Shown here in pieces: positions 42,266-54,386 of a DNA stretch of 64,000 nt. This DNA is from Mantis religiosa (Eukaryota > Arthropoda > Insecta > Mantodea > Mantidae). Position numbers and translations under genes: made by a program. The notes under the pieces are model-generated. The model had not been told where the DNA came from, ran no database searches, and saw only the letters and a list, made by a program, of their open reading frames with translations. How positions within the stretch are numbered: position 1 is the first letter of the stretch; each line of letters begins with the position of its first letter. Location: contig CM060955.1 of assembly GCA_030765055.1 (NCBI GenBank), forward strand, positions 158,250,243-158,314,242. Direction: 5' to 3'.

Positions 42266-42686
42266 GTTCATCCAACGTCATGCCTTTACGACACGCTCTA
42301 GGAAATGAACTAGTTTGGTGTCAGTAAGTCAGGAGTTCAACTGTGTTACTAGTAGGAGGGTGGGCGTGGGATGAAGAGAAGAGAGGTGGCAGCATCGTCG
42401 GGGTTGAATCAATACACGTGGATGCGCTGTGGAGTGCAAGCAATAAAGCCTGCGGATGAGTGTGAGAGAGAGGTGGAAAGCAAGCATGTGGGTGTTGAAT
42501 GAACCCAAAAGATGCTCTATAATTCAATCTTCGACGCATTAAAGCATGGACATGCATACTTCTATTTCATCATCTAATAACCCCGTTCAAAAACTCTTCG
42601 GTGTCTAATACTACTCTTTTTATTCTTCAAAAGAGGACACTAACATAATATTTTTTTTCTGTTTATGGTGGTGGTTGACATCATTG

Positions 42687-42758
<72 letters not shown>

Positions 42759-43594
42759 TCATAAAACCTGGATAAATTTCTACCGAAGGATAATTAATGA
42801 CACAAAACTGGGATGGCAATCTAAGCAGCACAGTTGGATAAAACAGTGTTACAAATTGGTACACATTAACAGTATTTTTAAATGTCAAACATTTACGACA
42901 GATTATGATGTACTAAGTAAGTACATCAGTGAACATTTGTACACAGTACAAATTATACGTACTTTCCCGGAAGTTCATTTGACCCGCCAGCTGTCACACA
43001 TCAGATTGGTGACTGGTTAAGTCAATTCGAACAAATTCACTTAAATGTTCATCACTTGTACATCAATGGTCATATTTGATGAATTTAGGTTGTCTCAAAA
43101 ATGGAGATTAGGCTTTTAGTACATTCTTTAAATTTTGGATACTTTTCTTCACGTCTCGTTTCCAAAATTGAGTGGTTGAACACCCATTTCGTCTCAACTG
43201 TTTCAATTCCTTCATCCTCTATTATCTCCACCAGCTCCACAACGGCTGCAGAATCAATCCCAAATGAAACAGTCCAAACATTTTTCATCGCCGACAAAAG
43301 AATTTTTCAAAAAAGGAAATGAAGCTTTAATTGACCACTGAATCAATCATTTATTTCCTCTCCAAGACAAATTTACATACGTCATCTTCAATTTCAGAAA
43401 TACGTTCCAGGATTATTCGGTGCCTCCTCAGAGACGTTTTGCAGAGAAGCAAACGTTTTAATCAAGAGATCTTTTTGAGAACGGCTTACTTTAATATATA
43501 AACTGAATATAGCTCGCGTTAGGAATCTGGAACAGACTTATTCCGAATACTGCAATAGAAGTGATTACGTATTTCGAACATCTGTAAAAATTGG
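42266..43594. other. No gene recognised apart from the TTA tract
   Basis: Short opposing frames at 43085-43322 (70-73 residues) show no family resemblance. Confidence 0.5.
42688..42757. repeat. TTA microsatellite
   Basis: Uninterrupted (TTA)n, about 70 bp. Confidence 0.97.
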
Positions 43595-43820
43595 GTGGTA
43601 GCAGGTCAGACTCACGTTCAAGAGGTCCCGAGTTCGAATATCAGACTGGGTGAGTTATATGGATAAGATTTCTTCCCTTGGTTTTCCCCTTATCCCGAAA
43701 GACGAATGTCTCATAATTCTAAGCTCTGTGTAACTTGGACTCATTTGAGCAACGCTTCATTTATCGTCCGATATGACCCACCTTGGAGGACGTTCATTAA
43801 TAAAAAAAAAAAAAAAAAAA
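43595..43820 (+). repeat. SINE-A copy, truncated head
   Basis: It lacks the first part of the head but keeps the box B-like CGAGTTCGAATATC, the body and an A-rich tail of about 18 bases. Confidence 0.8.
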
Positions 43821-44056
43821 CGAGAAAATGAGCTGCATTTTTAACAATGCTTTAATACTATAGAAATGAGAAAACAGTTTTGACAAAGTTACATATCGAC
43901 AACCACTGAACTAAGAAATGTCACGATACAAGTATACCATTAGGCTACTCATTGTTGTTTCTTCTAAAATATCTCGGTAAAACAGTCGATGCGTTTTGGC
44001 TCTTAGCAGCTACAGTTAACAGAACTACTTTCATAAATTGTTCATATTTAAAATAT

Positions 44057-44554
44057 TGTCACCCGAGCGTCGGAACACCCTATAGGCTGGGCAAGCAGCA
44101 GACGGGTCGGTGTTCGCCCCGCCCCCTCGTTTGTCTTATAGCGTTAAGAAGGGATGGCTGGGACAAAAAACATCACTGTGCCGTCTCTTTCTGTTCCACC
44201 TGTGTTCTCGAACTTACGGGATATTTCATCTAATGAAGAACCTTCCAGATCGGCAAGCGGACCCTATATAAGCTACACGTCGTGCAAGAGGAGTCAGTTA
44301 GTGAGTCAGTCAGTCAGTTCTTGGTGTGAGAATGCAGTGCTAGTGTACGACGAGAAGACTGTGTGAGAGCATCGGAAGATTGTACGTAATTACGAGTGCA
44401 AGTGAAATTGTAACGGACGAACTGGTGAATCGTAATTGTGTGCATTACGTAATTCTGTGTAATTGGCAAGAGTTTAACTGTAAGTCGGTGGAAATAAAGA
44501 ATATTTTTGAGTGGTGAAATTGGACTTTTCATTTCACGAACCCACAAAGTCACA
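44057..44554 (+). mobile_element. LTR-like unit, ATAT-flanked (498 bp)
   Basis: It begins TGTCACCCGAGCGTCGG and ends CACAAAGTCACA, with ATAT at 44053-44056 and 44555-44558. The TATA box CCTATATAAGC lies at about 44269 and AATAAAGAA at about 44492, so promoter and polyadenylation elements are in the order expected of an LTR. It is a close relative of 47764-48258. Confidence 0.75.
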
Positions 44555-44666
44555 ATATCTATCTACTAAGTTTTCCTTTGAAAAATGCAGTGGACAGATA
44601 TGAAAACAAGATGTTTCAGTATTTAAAAGTTTCAATAATTCTTTAGTGCCAGGTCACCATTTTTAT

Positions 44667-45233
44667 AATTAATATCCTCCAACGTTAAGTCATATCGCAC
44701 GATGAATGAAATGATGTTCAAATGACTACAGGGTACACAGAGCTTTACCAGACATTCATCTTTCAGGATAAGGAAAACTTCTTCAACTTCCCTAGTTGTA
44801 CCACTATCGTGGTATTTTACGAGATTCTTACTCCTCTATCGCTCTTAAGGTCGAGCCTGAGGAACGGTAACTCTGTAATCGATAGAAAACTAGGATAGGT
44901 GATCAGCCCAATGCCTGGTTCGAAGGTGAAGGAAGTGGATGATGGGAAAGATAAAGATGGAGCAATTGGTGGAATGTTGACGGAGGAAACCGGAGGACCC
45001 AGAGAAATCTCGTCCCAGCGGCATGTTGTTCACCAGATCACTTAACGGTCGCCTGGGATCGAACTCGAGCCGCCTTGGTGAGAGCTAAGCAGTGTCACCA
45101 TTCAACAATGGTGCGGCGGATAAGGAAAACCCCCAGGAAAAAAAGCCTTATCACCCTGATCCAGATTTGAACTCGGGACCTCTTGAGCGTGAGGCAGACA
45201 CGCTACCATCTACGCTACAGAAGCGGGCCGGGG
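44667..45233 (-). repeat. SINE-A copy split by a SINE-C
   Basis: The tail half is at 44667-44778 and the head half at 45118-45233 (CTACGCTACAGAAGCGGG at the right end). The interruption is a SINE-C with a 13-bp duplication. Confidence 0.8.
44779..45117 (-). repeat. SINE-C inserted in a SINE-A
   Basis: The minus-strand tRNA-like head (CGCCTGGGATCGAACTCGAG to ACAATGGTGCGGC) matches the plus-strand SINE-C at 56170. GGATAAGGAAAAC is duplicated at 44766-44778 and 45118-45130, giving the boundaries exactly. Confidence 0.8.
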
Positions 45234-47460
45234 CACCATTAGTAACAACACCAATCTTCTCAACAGAGAAACTTTACGAAACACAAAATTAAGAACTTTA
45301 ATGCCACATCTCTGAGTCTTTTCTTCACTTCTAACTTATTCTATACATCCAGACAAAAATCTGAGTAGCTATTTAAAACGTTTTGTGAATCACTGTCCAC
45401 ATTAGCACCAACGACAGAAAGCTTCCTTTCAGTTGTATGCCTAGACGCGAGCATTTGGTCAACCATATTAACATTTTGTTTTCGGAATCCGTTATAGAAA
45501 TTACAATAGTTTGTTTAATAGTTTTTTCTGTAAAGTTCACAATAATAAAAGCCAAAAGCAAACCCTGCCTAAATTGTTAAATCCTCCTTTATAAACACAA
45601 GCATTGCTGTATTCTGACTGCAAAGTCTGTCTTTGAGTTAGAGACTTCTGTTTTGTTAATGGAAAGAAATGAGATGTGCATGCCAATATGTAAACGTATG
45701 TTGACGTTTTGAGGTTAATCGCCTTGAACTGCAACAATATGACAAAATGCGCACTGTATTACCATCGTTCTCCAGAAAAGCCAACTGCTACTTCAAGTTT
45801 TCTTGAATGAGCTGTGCTCATCTTCATATTTCTTTATGGAAACATTTTAAGATACGAACAAGTGTATTACTTTCACTCGTAAAACCACTTCCCTGCCTGC
45901 ACATATTGGCAAATATGCTAATTGCTGAATTCAATGAATGCTCAGCTGAACATATAATTCAATATGGAAACTGTGGGAAGGAACACTCCTCACATTATCG
46001 TTTTTGTTTGAAGACTGGAGGAAGAACACTCGCAGGAGAAATAAAGGAGAAAATTCCAAATATTCTTCCTTCATTATCGACTCTAATGTTTTGCAATATG
46101 ATTATTTTAGGTATCATCATTCATACGTGAACAGACATGCTTCTCCAGAATAGAGTTTGTAGAATTTTGAGAAATGCTGGCCATACCGACAAAGCCTGAC
46201 AGGTGCTGAGTGAAAGTTCGGCTCTCATGGATTACACAAACAATTGCCGCAGCCAAATTTATGACAATGCTGCAAACATGGCAGGCTCCACTCTGGCCCG
46301 ATTCAAATCCTCCAATCCCTTGCTATTTTTCATCCCTTACTCCCCTCATTCCCTGAGTCTTACTAAATCAGGTGTAGTCACATGCTACAACGTTTTTTAC
46401 CAGGTTTCGTCCTATAGAGAATACTGGAGGATTCTGAAGTCTTTTCACGAAAATGGAGGCTTGAGTTTATTGTCTCTCTGTATTAGAATGTGGTCGACTA
46501 TGCAAAAACAAGTGTGAATTCGAAGGCTATTTTGTCCATAGGTTTCTTTATCGAGCTTGTGGTTCTGCATACTTTCCTGACTAAAAATGTCTGTATATGC
46601 GGATGTATTGACAGGTAAATGTGAAACTGGGCTTTAGGAATATGATGCGTTTGTTAATAACTGGATAAATGATCGTTAATGACATTCTTTGTTACATAAC
46701 TCCTTAATTTATATTTACTGCAACTGAGTTATACTTTACTTTATTTTGTGAATATTGAACAGTATATGTTTTGTGTCTATCCTGAATATTTGATACACTA
46801 ACCAATCATTCCATTCAGAACTGGAATATTCCGTACTTTGCTTGCAAGATAAATATCTATTAATAACAAAATAACATTATTTTACACAGAGCTTGGGTGG
46901 ACTATAAGTTCCGGTGTTATGTTCCTACAATAGTTCTGCAGTCCATAATCTCGTCATTGCTGCAATGCCGTATGATTCACCAGTTATAACTTACAGAAAT
47001 ATGTAGCACTGCAATGTCGTGAAGTCAGTAAGGTCGATAGTACTATGTCTTCTAGCTATTTGGAAGCCGTATAAATCCAGCAATCTCTTCAAAGGAAAAC
47101 AGACTTTAGCCGCAGTAGCTATTTCCAATTTAAACACATCCGTTACCAGTGCAGTGCATTTCACAGATTTGACTACCTTACGTTCTCTAACGTCATCCAT
47201 AACGTCTACACATGAAAAGGAATTATGCATAACTAGAGAGAGCGCCATATAACCAACACACAATGCAGGAGGTTGACATGACCGGAGTTACTGACATGCA
47301 ATACCAGTAATTTTATAAAGAAGTGATAGAGAGATAAATAATTACAATAAATAATTGCCATACGTTAAAATCAACACAGAACGTAAGAAGTGCAAATGAC
47401 TATTTTGTAATGGCGAAGACATCAACTAGCCAAGTCTGTGTTAAGGAAAAACAAACTCAC
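45234..47460. other. No gene recognised
   Basis: Frames of about 100 residues at 45807-46130 and 46203-46517 lack motifs, and their codon use looks random. Confidence 0.45.
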
Positions 47461-47512
47461 GTCTGTAGCGTAGATGTTAGCGTGCCTGCCTCACGTTAAA
47501 CAGGTCCCGAGC
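47461..47512 (+). repeat. SINE-A head fragment
   Basis: Only the tRNA-like head is present (GTAGCGTAGATGTTAGCGTG, CCTCACGTTAAACAGGTCCC). The body is absent. Confidence 0.65.
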
Positions 47513-47763
47513 GTAGCAAATTTCTATTCATTGTAGACTGAACATTGTGTACCATTTTTTCAGCACAATCTTTCCCCATCTCGTGTCAGTTTGTGAGGCT
47601 ATCAGTTTCTTCAGGTCACCAATTGTATCGTCTGGATTTTAAAGCGGGCTTTCTTTCCATGTCAAAATTATGTGCAGTGTATATAAAGAGTCAATAACAA
47701 TTACTCAGAAATATCAGAGAAGCTAATGCAATTGCGATAAATATATAATTTGACTGTATATAA

Positions 47764-48258
47764 TGTCACCCGAACGTCGGAACTCCCTATAGAACCGGCC
47801 GGCAGTAGGGCCAGGCGGGAAGCATACAGACCACGCCTACCCATTTGTCTCGTGTCACTAACTGAAGGGATGATTAGGAGAGCGGCACGAGCCCTGTACC
47901 GTCTCTTTCCCCTCCCACCAGACGTCTCGAAACCTCGGGATAATTGTGCGCGCCGCGAGTCTTCCAGAAACGGCGATCTTCCCTATATAAGGCCTGCAGT
48001 TGGCGAGTCAGTTCAGTTCTTGGCAAGCAGCCGTGAGGAGCGCCCAGTGAGGGAACGGACTGGAAGACTGTGTACGTGCATCGGAGGAGTGTACGTAACT
48101 GCGAGTGGAATTGTGACGGACGAACAGGTGAATTGTAATTGTATGCGTTACGTAATTCTGTGTAATCGGCAAGTGTTCCAACTGTAATTCGGTGGAAATA
48201 AAGAACATTTTGAGTCTGTGCAATTGGACTTTTAATTTCACGAACCCACAAAGTCACA
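47764..48258 (+). mobile_element. LTR-like unit, ATAA-flanked (495 bp)
   Basis: It begins TGTCACCCGAACGTCGG and ends CACAAAGTCACA, flanked by ATAA at 47760-47763 and 48259-48262. CCTATATAAGGC near 47982 and AATAAAGAAC near 48198 mirror the 44057 copy, with strong similarity over most of the length. The open frames inside it are chance products of the sequence. Confidence 0.75.
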
Positions 48259-48261
48259 ATA

Positions 48262-48450
48262 ATCTGGATTGAATTTTGCTCGAAATTTCCTTCCTAGTCA
48301 ATCATTGCAGGTTACCTCCAGCATATATACAAATCCTTACTTCCTTAATAAAATAGTTTCCGTTAATTACATAAAATTCTTCACTCCTGCACGTCCACTC
48401 ATCACTATCAAGATTACAGAATATCTCTTTTTGAAGATTATTGATTTTCT
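48262..48450 (+). repeat. Unclassified dispersed repeat, copy 2
   Basis: It begins AATCTGGATTGAATTTTGCT directly at the end of an LTR-like unit and shares the TAGTCAATCATTGCAGG and CACGTCCA segments with 33985-34200. Confidence 0.65.
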
Positions 48451-48629
48451 GTTACAATCGCTACTCCTATATTACTTTTATGATTGGCCGATTTACTGCT
48501 ACGTCACCACATTACGTAATACAATTATTACTACGGCCAATCATAAAATTACACATATTTTTACACATTTTTTATAAATTTATAAACTTTTCACATCTTT
48601 TCTAAATATGAATCGAAACTGTTACACGA

Positions 48630-49330
48630 GTTTGAACCCCGGTCAGTGTAAGCTATCTGGATGAGGTTTTGCTTTTCTTATTTCGAAAGATGAATGTCCA
48701 GTAACTCTAAGCTCTATGTACCCTGTACTCATTTAAACATCATTTCATTTATCGTCCGATATGACTTGACGTTGGAGGTTTTCCCTTATCCTGAAAGATG
48801 AATGTCTGGTTACTCTAAGCTCTATGTACCCTGTACTCATTTAAACATCATTTCATTCATCGTCCGATATGACTTAACGTTGGAGGTTTTCCCTTATCCC
48901 GAATGATGAATGTCTGGTAACTCTAAGCTCTATGTACCCTGTACTCATTTGAACATCATTTCATTCACCGTCCGGTATGACTTAACGTTGGAGGTTTTCC
49001 CTTATCCTGAATGATGAATGTCTGGTAACTCTAAGCTCTATGTACCCTGTACTCATTTGAACATCATTTCATCCACCGTCCGATATGATTTAACGTTGGA
49101 GGTTTTCTCTTATCCTGAAAGATGAATTCTGGTAACTCTAAGCTCTATGCACCCTGTACTCATTAGAACATAATTTCATTCATCGTCCGATATGACTTAA
49201 CGTTGAAGGTCCCTTATCCTGAAAGATGAATTCTGGTAACTCTAAGCTCCATGTACCGTGGACTCATTTGAACATCACTTCATTCATCGTCCGATATGAC
49301 TTAACGTTGGAAGACGTTAATTATAAAAAG
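48630..49330 (+). repeat. SINE-A with a tandem body of about seven units
   Basis: A partial head (GAGTTTGAACCCCGGTCAG) is followed by units of 108 bp. The CCCTTATCC marker occurs at 48783, 48891, 48999, 49107 (as CTC) and 49211. The last body ends with a normal GGAAGACGTTAATTA tail. This is the same subfamily as 29625-30285. Confidence 0.85.
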
Positions 49331-49811
49331 AGAGGGAAAAATCGGGGGAAGGAAAAACAAGACAGTGTAGCTGTTACGATAAATACAATTCAAAACAAAA
49401 CGCTTGTGATCACCAAGTTGGAAAACACGCGTAAACATAAGTTCTGAAAATTACGAAGAGATATCAAAATCTTAGAATTTAGCAAGCTATAGAGTAAAAA
49501 TTCTTTCATATCGAAATAAGAAACTTCAAATTTGACAAAGTAATGGAGAAGCTTTTTTTCTTCTGGTAATCATAAAGTAGGAGGCAGGAGCATGTAAGAC
49601 GTTTGTTCTTCCTTTACAAAAGTGCTTACTGTGATGGATTATCGGCAGTCCGTTGCACCTAAAGCTTGAGTCCCATTATACATAATCTGGCGGTCACTGT
49701 AAAGGTACTGTTTGCTTAAAATTTCATGGCCTATTGCGGTTAACATTATTATTATGGAAACTTATTTTAAACCGTAACTTTATTTATATGCCAGAAGATG
49801 TAATATTTCAA

Positions 49812-51905
49812 TAGTCGCATCGGCGTTCACGTGGCCTGCCGAGAGAGGGAAGTGTCGAGTCGTCATCTGCAGTAGCGGGTGTAGAAACCTTGTGTTTAGT
49901 GGCTGGCGAGACGGGAGAGGCAAGCCTTCAAAGCCAGTCACAAACTAACGTCATGTGGCGAGGGACAGGGAATTCTGTAAATGCGCGCATACCGTTCAAG
50001 ACCCTTAGTAACTGTAGTTCTAGAAGCTTCCAATTCGAGAAAGATCTACCGCGTCCGGCAGATATATAAAAGCCTGTGCAAGGCCGAGTAGTTAGCGGTA
50101 GTGGTGGTGTGACACTGGTAGTAGTAATGGTGATGGTGGAAGTGGTAGTGGTGGTGATGGAAGTGGTAGTTGTGTAGTGGTAGTGTGCTGTGGTAGTGCT
50201 GTAGTGGCAGTGGTGATCGTGGTGGTGGAACTGGTAGTGGTGGTGTAGTGGTAGTGGTGATGCTGTGGTAGATGTGTAGTTGTAGTAGTGGTGGTGGTAG
50301 TGGTGGTGTAGTTGCAATGGTGGTGTTGTGGTACACGTGTAGTGGTAGTGGGCTGTAGTGGTGGCGGTGGTGAAAGTGGTAGTGGTGTAGTGGTAGTGGT
50401 GGTGTAGCAGTAGTGGTGATGGTGGTGGAACTGTTAGTGGTGTAGTGGTAGTGCAGTGGTAGTGGTAGTGCAGTGGTAGTAGTGGTGGTAGCGGTGTAGT
50501 GGTAGTGGTGGTGTAATGTAGTGGTAAGGTAGTGTAGTGGTAGTGCTGTTGGTGGTCGTGGTAGTGGTGGTAGTGGTAAGGTAGTGTAATGGTGGTAGTG
50601 GTCATGTTGTAGTGGCAGTGTAGTGGTAGTGGTGATAGTAGTGGTAGTGGTGATGGTAGTGGTAGTGTAGTGGTAGTGGTAGTGGTGATGGTGATGGTAG
50701 TGTAGTGATAGTGGTGATGGTAGTGGTAGTGTAGTGGTGATGGTGATGGTAGTGTAGTGGTAGTGGTGATGGTAGTGTAGTGGTAGTGTAGTGGTGATGG
50801 TGATGGTAGTGTAGTGGTAGTGTAGTGGTGATGGTAGTGTAGTGGTAGTGTAGTGGTAGTGTAGTGGTAGTGGTGATGGTAGTGTAGTGGTAGTGTAGTG
50901 GTAGTGTAGTGGTGATGGTAGTGTAGTGGTAGTGGTGATGGTAGTGTAGTGATAGTGGTGATGGTAGTGGTAGTGTAGTGGTGATGGTAGTGTACTGATA
51001 GTGGTGATGGTAGTGGTAGTGTAGTGGTGATGGTGATGGTAGTGTAGTGGTAATGGTGATGGTAGTGTAGTGGTAGTGGTGATGGTAGTGTAGTGGTAGT
51101 GTAGTGGTAGTGTAGTGGTGATGGTAGTGTAGTGGTAGTGTAGTGGTAGTGGTGATGGCAGTGTTAGTGTAGTGGTAGTGGTGATGGTGATGGTAGTGTA
51201 GTGGTAGTGGTGATGGTAGTGGTAGTGGTAGTGGTGATGGTAGTGTAGTGGTAGTGGTGATGGTAGTGGTAGTGTAGTGGTGATGGTAGTGTAGTGGTAG
51301 TGGTGATGGTAGTGTAGTGGTAGTGTAGTGGTGATGGTGATGGTAGTGTAGTGGTAGTGGTGATGGTAGTGGTAGTGTAGTGGTAGTGGTGATGGTGTTG
51401 GTAGTGTAGTGGTAGTGGTGATGGTAGTGGTAGTGTAGTGGTAGTGTAGTGGTGATGGTGATGGTAGTGTAATGGTAGTGGTGATGGTAGTGGTAGTGTA
51501 GTGGTAGTGGTTGTAGTAGTAGAAGCAGTAGTAGTAGCTGTAGCAGTCTGTTTGGTTCTTGGAACTTCGAGATGAGTGCGACTCCGTGGGAAAGGAGTCG
51601 GCGCCGTGGAACAGTACAGAAAGCAGTTCACGGATCAGTAAGTGAGGGACTGCCGAACTGTGGAACCGGCAGCGAAGGAGTTTACGTGTAAAACGGTAGT
51701 TGTGCTCATAATTGGTGTGTAACTCCATGTTAGAGGTGGAACTCAGTGTAGGTCAGCAAAACAAAGGATACGTGTTAGAGAGTGAAAGGAACACTGTAGA
51801 GACGTTTTGTATTTGTGTAAAAGAAAGGCTGATTGTACGTTAGCATTGAGCTAACGACTTGGAGAAAATAAAGAGGTGGAAGGTGATTTTTGCATCTTTG
51901 TCGCA
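49812..51905 (+). mobile_element. LTR-like unit enclosing a long minisatellite
   Basis: The left part has GATATATAAAAGCC near 50061 as a TATA box. The right part has GAGAAAATAAAGAGG near 51861 and ends CTTTGTCGCA before ATATT, like the ends of the LTR-like family. Between them, starting about 30 bases after the TATA box, lies a 1.4-kb GTAGTGGTGATGG-type array. The left boundary is uncertain, because TAGTCGCATCGGCG near 49812 would be a mutated start and no clean duplication is visible. Confidence 0.45.
50094..51540 (+). repeat. Degenerate GTAGTGGTGATGG minisatellite, about 1.4 kb
   Basis: The array is almost wholly built of GTAGTG, GTGATG and GTAGTGGTA blocks with higher-order units such as GTGATGGTAGTGTAGTGG. 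The strand is G/T/A-rich with almost no C, so long open frames arise in several phases, including one of 560 residues on the minus strand made of Thr, Leu, Pro, His and Tyr repeats. I treat these as by-products. Nothing resembles a real protein. Confidence 0.9.
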
Positions 51906-52447
51906 ATATTTAGTTTATAGAGCCAGGTTAATTCTACACAAAGTTTGCTACTTAGCAGCCGGCAGGAGATATTCGAGATGGCATCAGAAGTGTGACACAG
52001 AGGGAGACGTTATCAAGGGAGAACGACTAATCTAAGCAAGTGCTTGTGGTTGAGTACGCACTCCCTCGTACATGGTTAGGGTGTGCGGTAGAATTGTCAA
52101 GGACCTGTTTTACTCGTTCGTTTCGTTTGGTACATAACGAGACTCTTTCGAGAAGCAACAAAGAATATACAGAATTGTTGATATGGGCACTCGTGTTACC
52201 GTCACAGGTATTGCAAAAAGGCAAATGAATGACAGTAGCATAAGTCATTTACTGCGTTTTGGACTCTTTCTACTAACTGTTATTGTAAACAATTATTTTA
52301 CTTCATTGTGATACATAAATTCCGTGTTGACACTTTTCTGTCACTGCCCTTATTACCACAATAATCGTCACTTCATTCAGAATTTATGTTACAGAAAAAC
52401 AAACCAACTCATGGCATAAATACTTGGTTAAATAAGCATTACAAATG
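51906..52447. other. No feature recognised
   Basis: Sequence between the minisatellite-bearing LTR-like unit and the second mariner. No ORF of note. Confidence 0.5.
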
Positions 52448-52449
52448 TA

Positions 52450-53755
52450 CGAGGGTGGGTCAAAAAATAATGTTTCCTTAAATAAGTTATGTGAAAACTT
52501 TGAATTTGGCGCAATACCTCAAACCTTCTTCTCCAATCCCCTACATTAGTAACTTCCTAAGTCAACAGGTGGCAGCACTGCATCCTCTTACAAAATTACT
52601 GACATCGACATTCGTATTAGACAGCGTTCTGTGATTAAATTTTTAACTGCGGAAGGTGAAACGCCAATTTGCATTCACGAAAGGCTAAAAAATGTATATG
52701 GTGATGCAACGGTGAATGTCAGCACTGTTAGACGATGGGTTCGTCGCTGTAACGAAGCTGAAGGGCAAACACCATTGGCAGATGAAAAGCGAAGCGGCAG
52801 GCCGGTGACTGCAGTGACTCCATGCAACATTCAGCGAGTCGATGACATCATTCCTGGTGATCGCCGGGTAACAACAGGTGAATTGTGTCGCATTACCTCC
52901 CTCAGTAAAGGCAGTGTGATGACGATTATTCAACAACTGGGTTACTCAAAAGTTTGTTCACGTTGGGTACCAACAACGTTAACCGCCCAAAACAAAGAAA
53001 CAAGGAAAACAATAGCCTCCGAACACTTGCAGCGCTTCAATTTGGAGGGAGAGGAGTTTCTGGAAAAAGTTGTTACTGGAGACGTAACATGGGTTCATTT
53101 TTTTGAAGCTGAATCGAAGAGGCAGTCAATGAAATGGTATCACACAACGTCACCGAAGGAAAAAAAAATTCAAAACTCAGCGGTCGGCAGGGAAAGTTAT
53201 GGCGACAGTGTTTTGGGATGCAGAGGGTGCGCTTATGATTGATTTTTTGGAGCAGGGATGTACAATAAATTCTGTCCAATACGTCAGAAATCTCAAAAAG
53301 CTGAAAGCAGGTCTTCGCCGAGTTCGCTCAACAAAAACTATTGCGGATGTTCTTCTTTTGCATGACAATGCAAGACCACACACTAGCCGTTACACCACTG
53401 CAGAAATTGAGAAATTGGGATGGCAAGTCTTACAGCCCTGACTTGGCACCATCACACTTCCATCTGTTCGGGCCACTAAAGGAAGCTCATCGTGGGATTC
53501 ATTTTGAAGATGAGGAGGCTGTGAAAACGTCCGTGCGCCAATGGCTTAGCAAGCAAGACCATGTGCTATACCACACTGGAATACATGTCCTAGTTAAAAG
53601 GTGGATCAAAACTGTGGAAAAGGATGAAGATTATATTGAATAGTGACAAATTAATCATCAATATTGTTGTTTTCAAGCTATGTAAATTGCATTCAATTTT
53701 CTTGGCAGTCAAAAGAGAAATGAAATAGGAGGCATTACTTTTTGACCCACCCTCG
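52450..53755 (+). mobile_element. Mariner, second copy (1306 bp)
   Basis: The ends CGAGGGTGGGTCAAAAAATAAT and complement at 53729-53755 are flanked by TA (52448, 53756). It is clearly the same family as 38856-40137. Confidence 0.92.
52595..53643 (+). pseudogene. Mariner transposase, broken copy 2
   Basis: The start codon has become ATT. The frame is open to 53242, then shifts at an A-run near 53160 and again at the shared deletion near 53437. VTGDVTW keeps the first aspartate but has Val for the usual Glu after it. HDNARPH is intact, and the third catalytic aspartate is replaced (APSHF). It cannot encode active enzyme. Confidence 0.9.
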
Positions 53756-53757
53756 TA

Positions 53758-54384
53758 TATATAATATAAATAATATGAATTATACCTTTAAACTTGTACA
53801 ACTGCACTGAAGTAAATTAAGTTACTACAGGGCAATTTGTGGAAGCGTGTCGGAAGGAATATAAAACAAAACTTGTTTACGTAAGCCTATCGAACATACA
53901 TGGCGAGTCAGTCATGTGCAATCATGTCTTCTGGACACCAACATCGGCAGGAGCGAGAAATCATATACGGCGTAATGGAATATTGTAACAAGGAGAAAGA
54001 AGAGGGAACCAAAGTCCCCTTGAGTCAAGTGAAAAACGTACGGCTGCAATGGTAATTTACATTTGAGTATATAATAATTACTTGGTTAGCCTTTCATAAC
54101 AGACACACAGCTCCAAAGTGCTCTATTATGTTTCGTCCTTACTGTACGCCAAGTTAGCTCTTCTACAAACAAGATAACGAGCGAATACGGCGCTGTCACT
54201 GAAGGTCAATAGCCTTCAATGCTCTGCTATGTAGTACCACCAACGTTTATTAAAAAATTATACCTTTGTGTTCACGTCATATACAATTAGACGTACTACT
54301 GGTAAAAAAAGTACTTAAAATTGCGTATGTTTTACCCAGACAGAAAGTAGCATACCTGAGAGTAAACTCCGCGATGAGGGCAAG
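53758..54384. other. No feature recognised
   Basis: AT-rich DNA between a mariner and a MITE. Confidence 0.5.
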
Positions 54385-54386
54385 TA

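Noticed and set aside
47750..48257. 145- and 127-residue opposing ORFs
   Set aside because: They coincide with an LTR-like unit bounded by a target duplication, and related copies do not keep the frames open.
48783..49330. CRISPR-like array of regular repeats
   Set aside because: The 108-bp units are contiguous without spacers, derive from a SINE body, and the DNA is eukaryotic.
50046..51728. 560-residue minus-strand open frame and overlapping 225- and 155-residue frames
   Set aside because: They are translations of the GTAGTGGTGATGG minisatellite (repeating Thr, Leu, Pro, His, Tyr). Several frames are open at once, which follows from the composition and not from selection.
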